This document shows positions 16,001-24,150 of a DNA stretch of 39,360 bases, in pieces. Location: positions 1 through 39,360 of the forward strand of contig NZ_JADOES010000050.1 in assembly GCF_018739885.1 (NCBI RefSeq). The letters are read 5' to 3'. Both the position numbers and the translations under genes were made by a program. This stretch comes from Leptothoe spongobia TAU-MAC 1115. Its GTDB lineage: Bacteria; Cyanobacteriota; Cyanobacteriia; Phormidesmidales; Phormidesmidaceae. The notes under the pieces are model-generated. The model did not search any database, was not told the DNA's origin, and was given only the letters and a program-made list of their open reading frames with translations. The first letter of the stretch is position 1; each line of letters starts with the position of its first letter.

Positions 16001-17029
16001 ATGAAGCTCCTTAGCATTGACCTTGGTCGTACAGCCACTAAAACCTGCATCAAGCGCAACCAGAATGATGTGGTCCTCGTTCCTTCGAATGTTGCCCATC
16101 TGACAGTAGAGCAGGCGCGGCGCGGTGGGTTTGAATCGCAACCGAGCGATCCACTGCTGGATATGTGGCTGGAATATCAGGGTAAGGGGTATGCCGTTGG
16201 TCATTTGGCCGCTGACTTTGGGGCGGACCTGGGTGTGGGCCAGTCAAAAGTAGATGATGCCTTGGTCAAAACCTTAGCCTGTGTGGGCTACTTTGGCCTG
16301 AAGGGCAACCTTGGCGTTGTGCTGGGGCTGCCATATCACTCCCAGGAACAGTTTGATAGCGAAAAAGCGGAAATTATTAGCCTGCTGACGTCCCCCCATG
16401 TCATGGTCTACCGGGGAGAGTCCATGGACATAAATGTGGAGAAGGTCTGGGTTATGCCAGAAGGGTATGGCAGTCTGATCTGGAGTGAAGCCCAGAATAA
16501 GCGCACATCTAGCCCTGACTTTCCCAATCTATCGGTGGCCATTGTGGATATTGGTCATCAAACCACAGACTTTTTGGCCATTGATCGCTTCCGTTTTGCT
16601 CGCGGTGCGTCGCAAAGTGAATCCTTTGGGATGGCGCAGTTTTATGAGCGGGTAGCGGCTCAGATTGATGGAGCAGATAGTCAGTCCTTATCGTTAATTG
16701 CTGCCGTTCATAACCCAGAGGGGGAGCGATTCTATCGTCCTAAGGGAGCATCACGCCCCACCGACCTAGACGAAATTTTGCCCAGTTTACGTAAGAGTTT
16801 TGCTCGTGAGCTGTCCCAGCGTTTTTTGAGTTGGCTGCCGGAGCGGGCTACGGATGTAATTGTGACGGGTGGCGGCGGTGAGTTTTTCTGGGGCGAGCTG
16901 CGGCCTCTACTAAAGGAGGCCAGACTCAAGGGACATCTGGCTAAGCCTTCACGCCAGGCAAATGCCCTTGGGCAATACATATATGGTGAAGCTCAGCTGG
17001 CTAACCTGAAGGCCGCTGCCGCTGGTTAG
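16001..17029 (+). CDS. ParM/StbA-type actin-like protein
   Basis: A 342-aa actin-fold ATPase. Phosphate-1 loop DLGRTATKT (about residues 6-14), a phosphate-2 loop with AIVDIGHQTTDFLAI (about 177-191) and the adenosine motif VIVTGGGGEFFW (about 281-292) are in the order expected for ParM/Alp proteins. Such proteins polymerise with ATP and move plasmid DNA with a ParR adaptor. Here the gene lies among chromosomal-type genes next to gnd. I recall a chromosomal ParMR-derived pair being described in Anabaena as a cytoskeletal system affecting cell shape, so a non-segregation role is plausible. The ATG at 16001 is preferred over 15986 because it places the first beta strand (MKLLSIDLG) at the N-terminus. 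Confidence 0.82.
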   Translation: MKLLSIDLGRTATKTCIKRNQNDVVLVPSNVAHLTVEQARRGGFESQPSDPLLDMWLEYQGKGYAVGHLAADFGADLGVGQSKVDDALVKTLACVGYFGLKGNLGVVLGLPYHSQEQFDSEKAEIISLLTSPHVMVYRGESMDINVEKVWVMPEGYGSLIWSEAQNKRTSSPDFPNLSVAIVDIGHQTTDFLAIDRFRFARGASQSESFGMAQFYERVAAQIDGADSQSLSLIAAVHNPEGERFYRPKGASRPTDLDEILPSLRKSFARELSQRFLSWLPERATDVIVTGGGGEFFWGELRPLLKEARLKGHLAKPSRQANALGQYIYGEAQLANLKAAAAG

Positions 17030-17071
17030 ATTGACGGATAACCCCTGGTTATGCGTTATTAGGGGCAGTGC

Positions 17072-17143
17072 TAAACCACGTCCAAGTTGAAATCCGTAGT
17101 TTCTTCTACGGTAAAACCTAGTTCTGGACGTGGATAAGGTTTA
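17072..17143 (-). repeat. 72-bp TAAACC/GGTTTA repeat, copy 2
   Basis: This copy is inverted relative to copies 1 and 3. Both the outer stem (CCACGTCCA/TGGACGTGG) and the inner stem (CCGTAG/CTACGG, loop AAGAAA) are intact. It separates the ParM-like and ParR-like genes. Confidence 0.85.
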
Positions 17144-17158
17144 TTGCTCCTGACTAAT

Positions 17159-17560
17159 ATGGCTGCTAGATCCATCCGTAAGAGCGTTTCCTTTGATGAA
17201 AGCAAGGGAGATAAGGCCTTGTTGGATGCGATCGCAGCCCACCAGTCTGAGCATGCCCAAAGCTTTAACGAGCTATGTAAGCAAGCGTTGCATCAGTATC
17301 TACTGAGTCGAGAACCGACCCAGTCGGTACTACTATTTATGGAGCTACAGCACCAGGTAGCCCAGTTAGGTGTCCGGGTCGCCGCCCTTGAAGACGAAAC
17401 TAGCATTGCATCAGCATTTAGCCAGCCAGAGTCACCCATAGCGGCAACCAAAGACACCATTACAGAAACAGTCAATGACGTTCTCCCTACAGACCATGAC
17501 TCCAGCATGAGTGATGATCCCGTGCTCAGTCGTTTGGGACCGTTATTAGATGACTTTTGA
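17159..17560 (+). CDS. ParR-like small DNA-binding/adaptor protein
   Basis: A 133-aa protein from ATG 17159 (MAARSIRKSVSFDESKGDKA); a TTG 15 bp earlier is the alternative. The N-terminal 50 residues (RKSVSFDE..., then two helices ALLDAIAAHQSEHA and SFNELCKQALHQYLL) look like a ribbon-helix-helix domain, as in ParR and CopG proteins. A short helix, FMELQHQVAQLGVRVAALED (about 63-82), may be coiled coil. An acidic linker follows, then a distinct C-terminal peptide DPVLSRLGPLLDDF. In ParR proteins the C-terminal helix contacts the ParM filament end, so this peptide is a candidate for that contact. Assignment rests on position directly after the ParM-like gene plus this architecture. Confidence 0.6.
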   Translation: MAARSIRKSVSFDESKGDKALLDAIAAHQSEHAQSFNELCKQALHQYLLSREPTQSVLLFMELQHQVAQLGVRVAALEDETSIASAFSQPESPIAATKDTITETVNDVLPTDHDSSMSDDPVLSRLGPLLDDF

Positions 17561-17938
17561 GTCTGTAGGGACAGGGTTTATAACCGTTCTTAATTATGTA
17601 CGGACCTGGCTCCACCCATAAGAAAAGACCTCAATCGTGTAACCAGTGACAGACAATCCAACAAAATCTTCAAGAAAAGTGTGAATGAATGTCCCACACT
17701 TCATCAAATCTTGCCCACCTTTGGGAATAACACCGGTAGCATAAATCTAAGGGTGTATTAAGAACTTTATATATTCGGGGGTTTTAATGATCTCACCATC
17801 TCTGTAGCTGGCTGGACCCAGATTAGTCCATTGCGTAACTACAGATTAACCACTGATGAATCAGTGGATTCAAGCAAATTGAACTGAGGTCATTGCAGAG
17901 TAGTCCTTAATTATCTAGCTGGTTCACATCCGACAGTA
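17561..17938. other. Intergenic upstream of FecR gene
   Basis: About 380 bp with no gene. The one clear structure is the palindrome at 17850-17867. The rest presumably holds the promoter of the FecR-domain gene. Confidence 0.4.
17850..17867. promoter_or_regulatory. Perfect palindrome upstream of FecR gene
   Basis: CCACTGAT-GA-ATCAGTGG is an 18-bp near-perfect dyad ending 71 bp before the FecR-protein ATG, suitable as an operator for a dimeric regulator. The half-site with its flank, TTAACCACTGATG, also occurs once near 10190, without the second arm. Confidence 0.4.
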
Positions 17939-19531
17939 ATGGAAAAATTGAACGTAGCAGCGACTGGTCGCTGGCTGTCATTGGTTTGTGCATCCTTGGG
18001 GATGTTGTTATCAATGCCCAGGTCTGCTAACGCGCAGTCAGCCCTCACTTGGGCCAGGGTAGAACTCACCCGAAATCAAGTTCAATTATTTACAAATGGG
18101 CAGTCCCGCAGGGCGAAGATATCCGATGTTTTGGGTGTCAATGATTCCTTGAGCACAGCTCGTAGTGCCCGTGCAGAACTCCGTTTTAACGATGGTTCTC
18201 TCGCCCGCATCGGTGAAAGCGCAGTTTTTCGATTTACCCCCAACACTCGAAACTTTCGCCTATCCAACGGGACCGTACTGCTACTGATTCCCCCAGGACA
18301 GGGGCGCACCACGATTCAAACCCCCAATGCCACTACGGGTATTCACGGATCAGCTTTGTTTGTCCGCTTTGTACCTGAAACTAACACCACCATTATTGGA
18401 GCTCTGACCAACAATTCAGAAGGTCCCATGATGGCCTTCAATGAAGATGGGTCTGTGCAACAACCTCTCTATGCAGGGGAAATGGCAGTACTGCAAGGAG
18501 ATGGCATCCTGCAGCACTTCTCCTTTGACATGGTTGAGTTCTATGAAACGAGTGATCTACTCGCTGATATGCAGTTGGACGATCCTGAAGCAACCACAGG
18601 GGATGTTGGGTTGGACGCCGTCAGACAAGAAATTCAAGACGCTCTAAATCAACAACAACAGTTTGAAAACGATGATGATGTCATTGAAAATCCGGCATTT
18701 CTGTCGGCCAATCCTAATGCACCAATCGCTTCAGTGACATACATTCAGGATTTTGCCAGATCCCCCGCCGCTAATTTCTTACAACAAGACGGCATCGAAT
18801 TTAGTCGCCTTGCTAATCCACCGTCAGCCCAGGTCGAGCCGCCCCCGACGCCCCAGCCGCCACCGCCTCAACCACCGACCCCCCAGCCTGACCCCCCGAC
18901 CCCAAATCCACCTGTTGAGCCACAACCGCCAACACCACCGGTCAAACCAGAGGTGGGTGAGATTGCGCCTCAGCCGACTCAGCCTGTTACCCCTGACCCT
19001 ATTAATGCTGGTGGACCAACCACACCAGGGAATGGTCCTAATCAGCCGGGTGGACAGCCAGTTATCCCTGAAACTACGGCACCTAACCCAGTACAGCCGA
19101 TTGATAAACCCACTCCCATCAACGAACCGGTGGTGATCGAACAGCCCGCGCCCGCACCTGTGCCAACACCGGAGATTGTCATTGCTCCGGAAGCACCCAC
19201 GGCGGCCCCTAATGAGCTGATCAATCAACTGATTGAAAAACCAACAGAATTGCCAAACACCCCCGTTGTCCCTGTGGAACCCACTGTTTTACCTCCGGAG
19301 ACGATCATTCCCCCCATCGAGACGGTTGTAGAACCAGAAACTGAAGCCCAGATTGACCGGTTGCCAGACGATGTGATTGTGCAAGAAGCACTGCCGCCAA
19401 CAACAGATCCTGGGGAAACAAATCCTGCAGACACCCCACCGCCCGGTCAAGTTGGGGCCACCCCCGGCCAGTCAGGTGAACCGCCCCCTGGTCAAGTTGG
19501 GGCCACGCCTGGACAGGGAGGAAATATTTAA
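17939..19531 (+). CDS. Exported FecR-domain protein with Pro-rich tail
   Basis: A 530-aa protein with a signal peptide (hydrophobic core about 12-27, probable cleavage after SANA at residue 32). A FecR-type domain occupies about residues 50-170 (RAELRFNDGSLARIGESAVFRF, NGTVLLLIPPGQGRTTIQTP, TTGIHGSALFVRF). FecR domains in cyanobacteria occur in periplasmic or outer-membrane proteins outside iron transport. About residues 290-530 are low complexity, dominated by Pro, Gln, Pro-Thr and Pro-Glu, ending with a two-fold tandem repeat of PPPGQVGATPGQxG units. The tail probably spans the peptidoglycan or presents the domain. No TonB-dependent receptor or sigma factor is adjacent, so classical FecIR signalling is unlikely. 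A 73-bp repeat begins 9 bp after its stop. Confidence 0.85.
   Translation: MEKLNVAATGRWLSLVCASLGMLLSMPRSANAQSALTWARVELTRNQVQLFTNGQSRRAKISDVLGVNDSLSTARSARAELRFNDGSLARIGESAVFRFTPNTRNFRLSNGTVLLLIPPGQGRTTIQTPNATTGIHGSALFVRFVPETNTTIIGALTNNSEGPMMAFNEDGSVQQPLYAGEMAVLQGDGILQHFSFDMVEFYETSDLLADMQLDDPEATTGDVGLDAVRQEIQDALNQQQQFENDDDVIENPAFLSANPNAPIASVTYIQDFARSPAANFLQQDGIEFSRLANPPSAQVEPPPTPQPPPPQPPTPQPDPPTPNPPVEPQPPTPPVKPEVGEIAPQPTQPVTPDPINAGGPTTPGNGPNQPGGQPVIPETTAPNPVQPIDKPTPINEPVVIEQPAPAPVPTPEIVIAPEAPTAAPNELINQLIEKPTELPNTPVVPVEPTVLPPETIIPPIETVVEPETEAQIDRLPDDVIVQEALPPTTDPGETNPADTPPPGQVGATPGQSGEPPPGQVGATPGQGGNI
19434..19525 (+). repeat. Two-fold tandem repeat at FecR gene 3' end
   Basis: Two units of about 45 bp sharing GGTCAAGTTGGGGCCAC, encoding PPPGQVGATPGQSGE and PPPGQVGATPGQGGN at the C-terminus of the FecR-domain protein. 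Confidence 0.75.
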
Positions 19532-19539
19532 CTGAGATT

Positions 19540-19612
19540 TAAACCTTGTCCACGTCCAGAACTGGAGTTTTTCCGTAGAAGAAGCTACCGGTTTCAACTT
19601 GGACGTGGTTTA
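19540..19612 (+). repeat. 73-bp TAAACC/GGTTTA repeat, copy 3
   Basis: Same orientation and length as copy 1, lying between the convergent FecR and GHL10 genes. The outer stem CCACGTCCA/TGGACGTGG is intact, and the inner stem CCGTAG/CTACCGG has one bulge. Confidence 0.85.
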
Positions 19613-19660
19613 AGTGTGGGGTTAATGGCAACCTCACACTTGAACCTCATACTTAAAATC

Positions 19661-21454
19661 TCACACCTGGGGAACTGGAACCTTTTGCGGAAAGAGTTGA
19701 CGCAAACTTTGCTGACGCTGTTCTAAGGTCTCAGTATCTGACCACCAGAGCGATTCATAAAAAAAGAAGGACACACCTGCATAACTGCGATCGCGCACAG
19801 CCCCCACCTGTTCCTGGATCCGCTCCATGGGTACAGGTCGTCCCCGCAAACCGCTGAGTACACCTACTGCCGTGGGAATATGACGGCGGGCTGCTTGAGC
19901 GGGGGGACGGTTCATCTCCCACACAAACCGACCCAGGTCACTGCGATAGAGTTGCACAATCAACTCCTCTACATAGCCTCGGTTTACCCACGTATCCCAA
20001 TCTTGCAAAAAATACTTGTAGGCAAACTCATGGGGATTAGGAGACACCGAAAAAATAGCCTTGGGCTGACGTGCCTTGACCACGTCAAAGGTGCGTCGCA
20101 TAACATCGGTAATTTTGTCAGCGCGCCAACGGGTCCATTCAGGATCAAAATGATCGGCTGGAGGAGCCTGGCCATGATGCTCCTGACGATATAGGTCAAC
20201 AGTGTAGGGATCGTAGCCATAGACTGCCGGTAAACCAAAGTGGTCGTCTACCTGAAATCCATCAACGGAATAGTTGGCTACTAGCTCACTTACCATATCG
20301 AGCATAAACTGCTGTACTTCCGGATGGAAGGGATTTAGCCACACCCGATTGTGGGTGCCTTCCGCTTTGACTGTACTGCCATCAGCTTTTTGGGTCAGCC
20401 ACTCTGGATGACTCCGGGCTAGGGCAGAGTCTGCTGGAGCCATAAACCCAAACTCAAACCAGGGAATCACTCGCAGCCCCAGGGGATGGGCCAGACCAAT
20501 CAGCTCTTTGAGCATGTCGCGATCGCCCTGAGCGGCTTCCAATGCCTCGTTCCGCTCACCGGTATTGTCCAAGTCTGGGTACAGCCCTTGCTTGTAGCCA
20601 AAGGTCCGCTGTGCCACAGCGCTAGGGTACAGGGTATATCCCCAGTTCCACACGGTGGGATACACCGTATTGAAATTGAGCGAGGCCAGTCGCTGCAGAC
20701 CCGACTCCAAATTTTCACGGGAAAACAATACCTGACTATCAATATTCGTCAGCCACGCTCCTCGAATCTCCTGCTCGGGAATTGGACGAGGGGCCAAGGG
20801 AACTGGCTGAATCCGCTGGGGGATCAGGGCTGCCATGGTCTGATCGGCACTGGCAGCACAGAGCAAATTAGCCGCCATCCGGTAGGATTCACTACGATTA
20901 GGGTTTAGACGCGGTTTCCTACCTGAAGTATCGGCCTCAACCGGAATCACTCCCTGCGCCAGGGCAGCGGCTACGCCTTCGCGGTAGTCTGTGGAGATCA
21001 GCGAGCTATCGCGAAAGGTGGCTTTAAGTAAACGGGTGGCATCGGCCTGGTAGGGTAAGGCGGCTCCAGTCGTGAGCACAGAGAGGGCCTGCGATCGCAA
21101 AATATGTCGTTGCCCTCCAGCAGCATCTCCCAAGGCAGCTACCAGCAATTGTTCCGTTTCGGACTCACCCTCAAATGTCAGCCCCAGGGCCTCATTAGCC
21201 GCCGCAAACTTGCCTGGAAATAAACCTAATACCGAGGTGGCAAACTGTTGTTGTGAAATCGGTTGTGCCCCATAACGCACCTGATCCACAGCCAAGATTT
21301 GACGCTGGCTCAAAACCGAAACACAGGGCTGCTGACGCCAATCATCTATAGCATGGGCACTCATGCTAAGCCAGCCAACCCAACCACAAATTAATAGCCC
21401 TAACAGACCGTAGCGCCCAAACTTTGAGCGTCTAGAGAATATAGAAAAAAACAC
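19661..21454 (-). CDS. Exported glycoside hydrolase-like protein (GHL10)
   Basis: A 597-aa exported protein. A signal peptide (GLLGLLICGWVGWLSMSAHA, cleavage about residue 36) is followed by an SLH-like helical region (about 45-220) and then the GHL10/DUF187 TIM-barrel from about 228 (EIRGAWLTNIDSQVLFSREN, FNTVYPTVWNWGYTLYPS, VIPWFEFGFMAP, VDGFQVDDHFGLP, YDPYTVDLY, GVSFFFYESLWW). The DGFQVDDH segment carries the acidic residues expected of the active site. Family members are thought to act on glycans of the envelope. Substrate is unknown. The SLH-like part suggests attachment to cell-wall polymer. The downstream SUI1 gene on the same strand lies upstream in transcription by 5 bp, so the two are likely co-transcribed. 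Confidence 0.85.
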   Translation of the reverse strand: MFFSIFSRRSKFGRYGLLGLLICGWVGWLSMSAHAIDDWRQQPCVSVLSQRQILAVDQVRYGAQPISQQQFATSVLGLFPGKFAAANEALGLTFEGESETEQLLVAALGDAAGGQRHILRSQALSVLTTGAALPYQADATRLLKATFRDSSLISTDYREGVAAALAQGVIPVEADTSGRKPRLNPNRSESYRMAANLLCAASADQTMAALIPQRIQPVPLAPRPIPEQEIRGAWLTNIDSQVLFSRENLESGLQRLASLNFNTVYPTVWNWGYTLYPSAVAQRTFGYKQGLYPDLDNTGERNEALEAAQGDRDMLKELIGLAHPLGLRVIPWFEFGFMAPADSALARSHPEWLTQKADGSTVKAEGTHNRVWLNPFHPEVQQFMLDMVSELVANYSVDGFQVDDHFGLPAVYGYDPYTVDLYRQEHHGQAPPADHFDPEWTRWRADKITDVMRRTFDVVKARQPKAIFSVSPNPHEFAYKYFLQDWDTWVNRGYVEELIVQLYRSDLGRFVWEMNRPPAQAARRHIPTAVGVLSGLRGRPVPMERIQEQVGAVRDRSYAGVSFFFYESLWWSDTETLEQRQQSLRQLFPQKVPVPQV

Positions 21455-21459
21455 GGATA

Positions 21460-21810
21460 TTAGCCCCCGCTCCGCTTGGCACGATAGCCCTTAGCAATCA
21501 GGAGCTCCACCAACTTAGGCGCATGCTCCCCCTGGATTTCGATAGTGTTATCCTTCACCGTGCCACCAGAACCACACTGAGCTTTGAGCGCCTTAGCCAG
21601 CTTTGTCAAAGTCTCAGGTGAGTGCTGAAAACCACTAATAACAGTCACCTTCTTCCCTTTACGCCCTTTGCCACTCACCTGTACCCGCAGGTCTTGCTCC
21701 GCTGGCGGTCGATCAGGTACCGCCCTTTCCATGGCCGGGTTTTGTCCAAATTCTGAATACACCACCCGATCGGTAGCCTGCCCAGTTTTTTTCCCCTTAC
21801 GTTTTGCCAT
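21460..21810 (-). CDS. SUI1/YciH-like translation initiation factor
   Basis: A 116-aa protein: a basic, disordered N-terminus (MAKRKGKKTGQATDRVVYSE, about 1-45), then a complete SUI1/eIF1-like domain (LRVQVSGKGRKGKKVTVISGF, LTKLAKALKAQCGSGGTVKD, IEIQGEHAPKLVELLIAKGY). The KGRKGK basic loop and CGSGG turn are the eIF1/YciH hallmarks. In bacteria YciH affects fidelity of translation initiation on the 30S subunit, though it is not essential. It lies between an unknown membrane-anchored protein gene (15 bp upstream) and the GHL10 gene (5 bp downstream) on the same strand, forming a probable three-gene operon. Confidence 0.92.
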   Translation of the reverse strand: MAKRKGKKTGQATDRVVYSEFGQNPAMERAVPDRPPAEQDLRVQVSGKGRKGKKVTVISGFQHSPETLTKLAKALKAQCGSGGTVKDNTIEIQGEHAPKLVELLIAKGYRAKRSGG

Positions 21811-21825
21811 GCATGGCTCCTTGTT

Positions 21826-22950
21826 TTAATCCCAGAAATTTTCCCACGCATTGCGGGGTTGACTCTGATTGATCTGAGAGGAACTATCAAATGCTGGTGT
21901 TTGTAGAGGCGCTGCAGTCTCTATATCAGCAGGGGGCAATACTTGAGTATTAGCTCTGCCTGCCGACGGAGCCGTCGTCCCCAGGGAGCCAGTGGCTGGT
22001 TGGGTTGAAAAGGGATCGGCCCCCGAGCGCTGCTGAGTTAGACGATTAAAATCTGACAGCGATGCAGGGGGAACATAGCCCGTTGTCCCCGGTGGCGGAG
22101 ACATATTAGGTGTAGTGCGAATAAATGGCCGATTGAGGCCCTCTAAACTGCCGGGAGCTACACCCGTTTGACCAAATTGGTCAAACGAAAAGGTTGTTTG
22201 ACCAATTGCTTGATTATCAGTCGCATTGTCAACCGCAGCAGCTTCACTCGTAGTGCCCTCTCTAGAGTCCACATCAGAGTTGCTAGTTCCACCAGTTAGA
22301 CCAGTCCTCGCAGGGCTAGTCGGTGAGCTTGCAGGCAACTCCAACTGACGCTGGGCAAACGAAGCCCCTAAAGCACTTGCTGCTTGCCCAGACTCAGACT
22401 CAGACCTGAGATTCAATATGGATTCTGTCGGTCGCTGTACCGGAGCTATGGTCTGAGGATCATTAGACTGCACATTGGCCCCTCGCGCCCCCGTACCCAG
22501 AAAGCTATATTCGCCGATGTAGCGCTTTAAGCGGTCAACATTCGACTCGCTTACCTCTGAAGCATCGATAGCAGCGTTGAGAGCAGCAGCAGCACTAGAG
22601 TCTCCGCCGGTTGTCAAGGCAGATACGTCAGAATCCAGCTGAGCCAACAACAGCTCAACATTATCCAGCTCAGCGGCAATCGATTGCTCTTCTGGTGTCA
22701 GGGACTCAAGCAACCTATCCGTAGAGTTGGAGTTGCTTGAGTTGTTTCCTAGTCCTTGAGCATTGATTTGCCAGGGTAGCTGCCCCGGATTTTGACGATA
22801 TTCCCAGGCATACAGACCAACAATCCCCGTCATTAGAATGCCAAGCCATAACCATGGATTTGAGGCAAATTGTAATCGAGACGGCAGGTATCGGACAGAT
22901 GGAGGTAACCGCATAAGTAAATGCCCCAAATCAACGATAGCCATTGGCAT
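21826..22950 (-). CDS. Membrane-anchored hypothetical protein, low complexity
   Basis: A 374-aa protein with one transmembrane helix (NPWLWLGILMTGIVGLYAWEY, about 31-51), positive residues before it and a long outside or periplasmic part rich in Ser, Thr, Ala, Gln and Asn. A short helical segment (SLTPEEQSIAAELDNVELLLAQLD, about 84-107) may be coiled coil. The rest seems disordered, ending in a more conserved-looking NAWENFWD. No family recognised. It heads the likely operon with SUI1 and GHL10. A linker or scaffold role is only a guess. Confidence 0.6.
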   Translation of the reverse strand: MPMAIVDLGHLLMRLPPSVRYLPSRLQFASNPWLWLGILMTGIVGLYAWEYRQNPGQLPWQINAQGLGNNSSNSNSTDRLLESLTPEEQSIAAELDNVELLLAQLDSDVSALTTGGDSSAAAALNAAIDASEVSESNVDRLKRYIGEYSFLGTGARGANVQSNDPQTIAPVQRPTESILNLRSESESGQAASALGASFAQRQLELPASSPTSPARTGLTGGTSNSDVDSREGTTSEAAAVDNATDNQAIGQTTFSFDQFGQTGVAPGSLEGLNRPFIRTTPNMSPPPGTTGYVPPASLSDFNRLTQQRSGADPFSTQPATGSLGTTAPSAGRANTQVLPPADIETAAPLQTPAFDSSSQINQSQPRNAWENFWD

Positions 22951-23357
22951 CGCCTGGGGTGACGATCTTACAAAAAAAGCACGGACACAGTTGCTAACTA
23001 GGTTGCCCCTTTAAGCCTATGCTGACACGTATCAAAAAAAGTTGCCTATAGAAGCGTAACAATAGCCCCATTGGCACAGAGGCTAACCCCTTCTTAGTAA
23101 GCGATTATAGGTCATGGTCAAAAACCTGACTCCATAACCGCAAGGTTTATTCAGCTTGCCGATAGCGGTTCTAAAAACTCGAAGTATACTTACCTTAAAC
23201 TCAGCAACCGCTATTCAAAGATTTGGTTAAGCGTTCTGACTTTCAAACGGTCCTGTATCAATTGTTCTAATATTATTGACGACTGCGGCACCCCGCAGAC
23301 TATATCAGGGTTAGCATAGATTTCTCGTACCACATTGGCGGTTTGGTAGCACATGTA
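22951..23357. other. Divergent intergenic region, no gene found
   Basis: About 400 bp between divergent genes. An open frame on the minus strand (23211-23522) overlaps the plus-strand gene and has no support. No strong hairpins or repeats are visible. Confidence 0.4.
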
Positions 23358-24089
23358 ATGTCTACTTCTAAAGTCCCCCAACTTCCTCTCACAGACGATA
23401 ACGAAGCCAGTAGCCTTCGTTATGAAGTCAATCCGGCTATTGCCCTGAATGCACTGACCGATATTTATAAACAGGTACAACAGTATCAGGTACAACTGCG
23501 ACATCTGGCCCAGAACATTCATCAGGTTTATGCAGAAGGACCGGTTGTTTCGGGCTGGCTAGCCTCTGAAGCCAGCTTAAATGCGGCAGTAAAGCACTCT
23601 CCTGCTGTTAAGCATGTAACCCCTGCAGCCTCCTCTGGTAGTTGTCATTTGAGTACAGAAGATATCCAGGTAGACAACCCTCTCAAGCCCCAGCAGCAGT
23701 TGGAGCCCCACCAATCTCCAAACGAAATAGATGTGGCGCTCTTCCGCCATGGTGATGCCAACGATTTGATGAACTATCTGTCAGCCCTAGAAAGCTCCAT
23801 GCTAGAACAGGGGGCATCAGACGATGAGGTGGCGAGTAGCAATTCCCAATCTCATCAACCTTCATCGGAGGACATTGGGAATCCCAGCCAATATTACCTT
23901 TGCCAGTTGGACAGCAGCGGCCAAATTCAGGCTGAATCCTGTCCACCAGAACAGGTACCGGTGTTGAGCATGGCCATTGCCCGTTACCGACGTCTCAATC
24001 AGCTGATCAAGCAAAAACAAGAGATTGAGACCAAACTCCAGGCTGTCGTAGATATATTGGGAGATGCCCAACGCGTATTGACGGACTAG
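23358..24089 (+). CDS. Conserved cyanobacterial hypothetical protein
   Basis: A 243-aa soluble protein from ATG 23358 (MSTSKVPQLPLTDDNEAS). It has an N-terminal conserved-looking block (YEVNPAIALNALTDIYKQVQ and a helix to QNIHQVYAEGPVVSGWLAS, about 20-65), a variable middle and a conserved end (YYLCQLDSSGQIQAESCPPE, then VPVLSMAIARYRRLNQLIKQ, about 180-225) with a C-terminal coiled helix (QEIETKLQAVVDILGDAQRV). This looks like a family I have seen only in cyanobacteria, with no known role. It is convergent with the caspase-like gene. Confidence 0.65.
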   Translation: MSTSKVPQLPLTDDNEASSLRYEVNPAIALNALTDIYKQVQQYQVQLRHLAQNIHQVYAEGPVVSGWLASEASLNAAVKHSPAVKHVTPAASSGSCHLSTEDIQVDNPLKPQQQLEPHQSPNEIDVALFRHGDANDLMNYLSALESSMLEQGASDDEVASSNSQSHQPSSEDIGNPSQYYLCQLDSSGQIQAESCPPEQVPVLSMAIARYRRLNQLIKQKQEIETKLQAVVDILGDAQRVLTD

Positions 24090-24106
24090 GGCTTATTGTT
24101 TATTTG

Positions 24107-24134
24107 GTTGAGACGTTCCATGGAACATCTCAAC
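24107..24134. terminator. Bidirectional hairpin between convergent genes
   Basis: GTTGAGA-c-GTTCC-AT-GGAAC-a-TCTCAAC forms a 28-bp near-perfect dyad in the 61-bp gap between two convergent stop codons. T-rich sequence lies on its left side. Confidence 0.55.
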
Positions 24135-24150
24135 TGCCGGTTTTCAGTAA

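Noticed and set aside
18753..19434. Several long open frames on both strands within the FecR gene
   Set aside because: They are shadows of the Pro-rich coding repeat, whose biased codons leave the other frames open.
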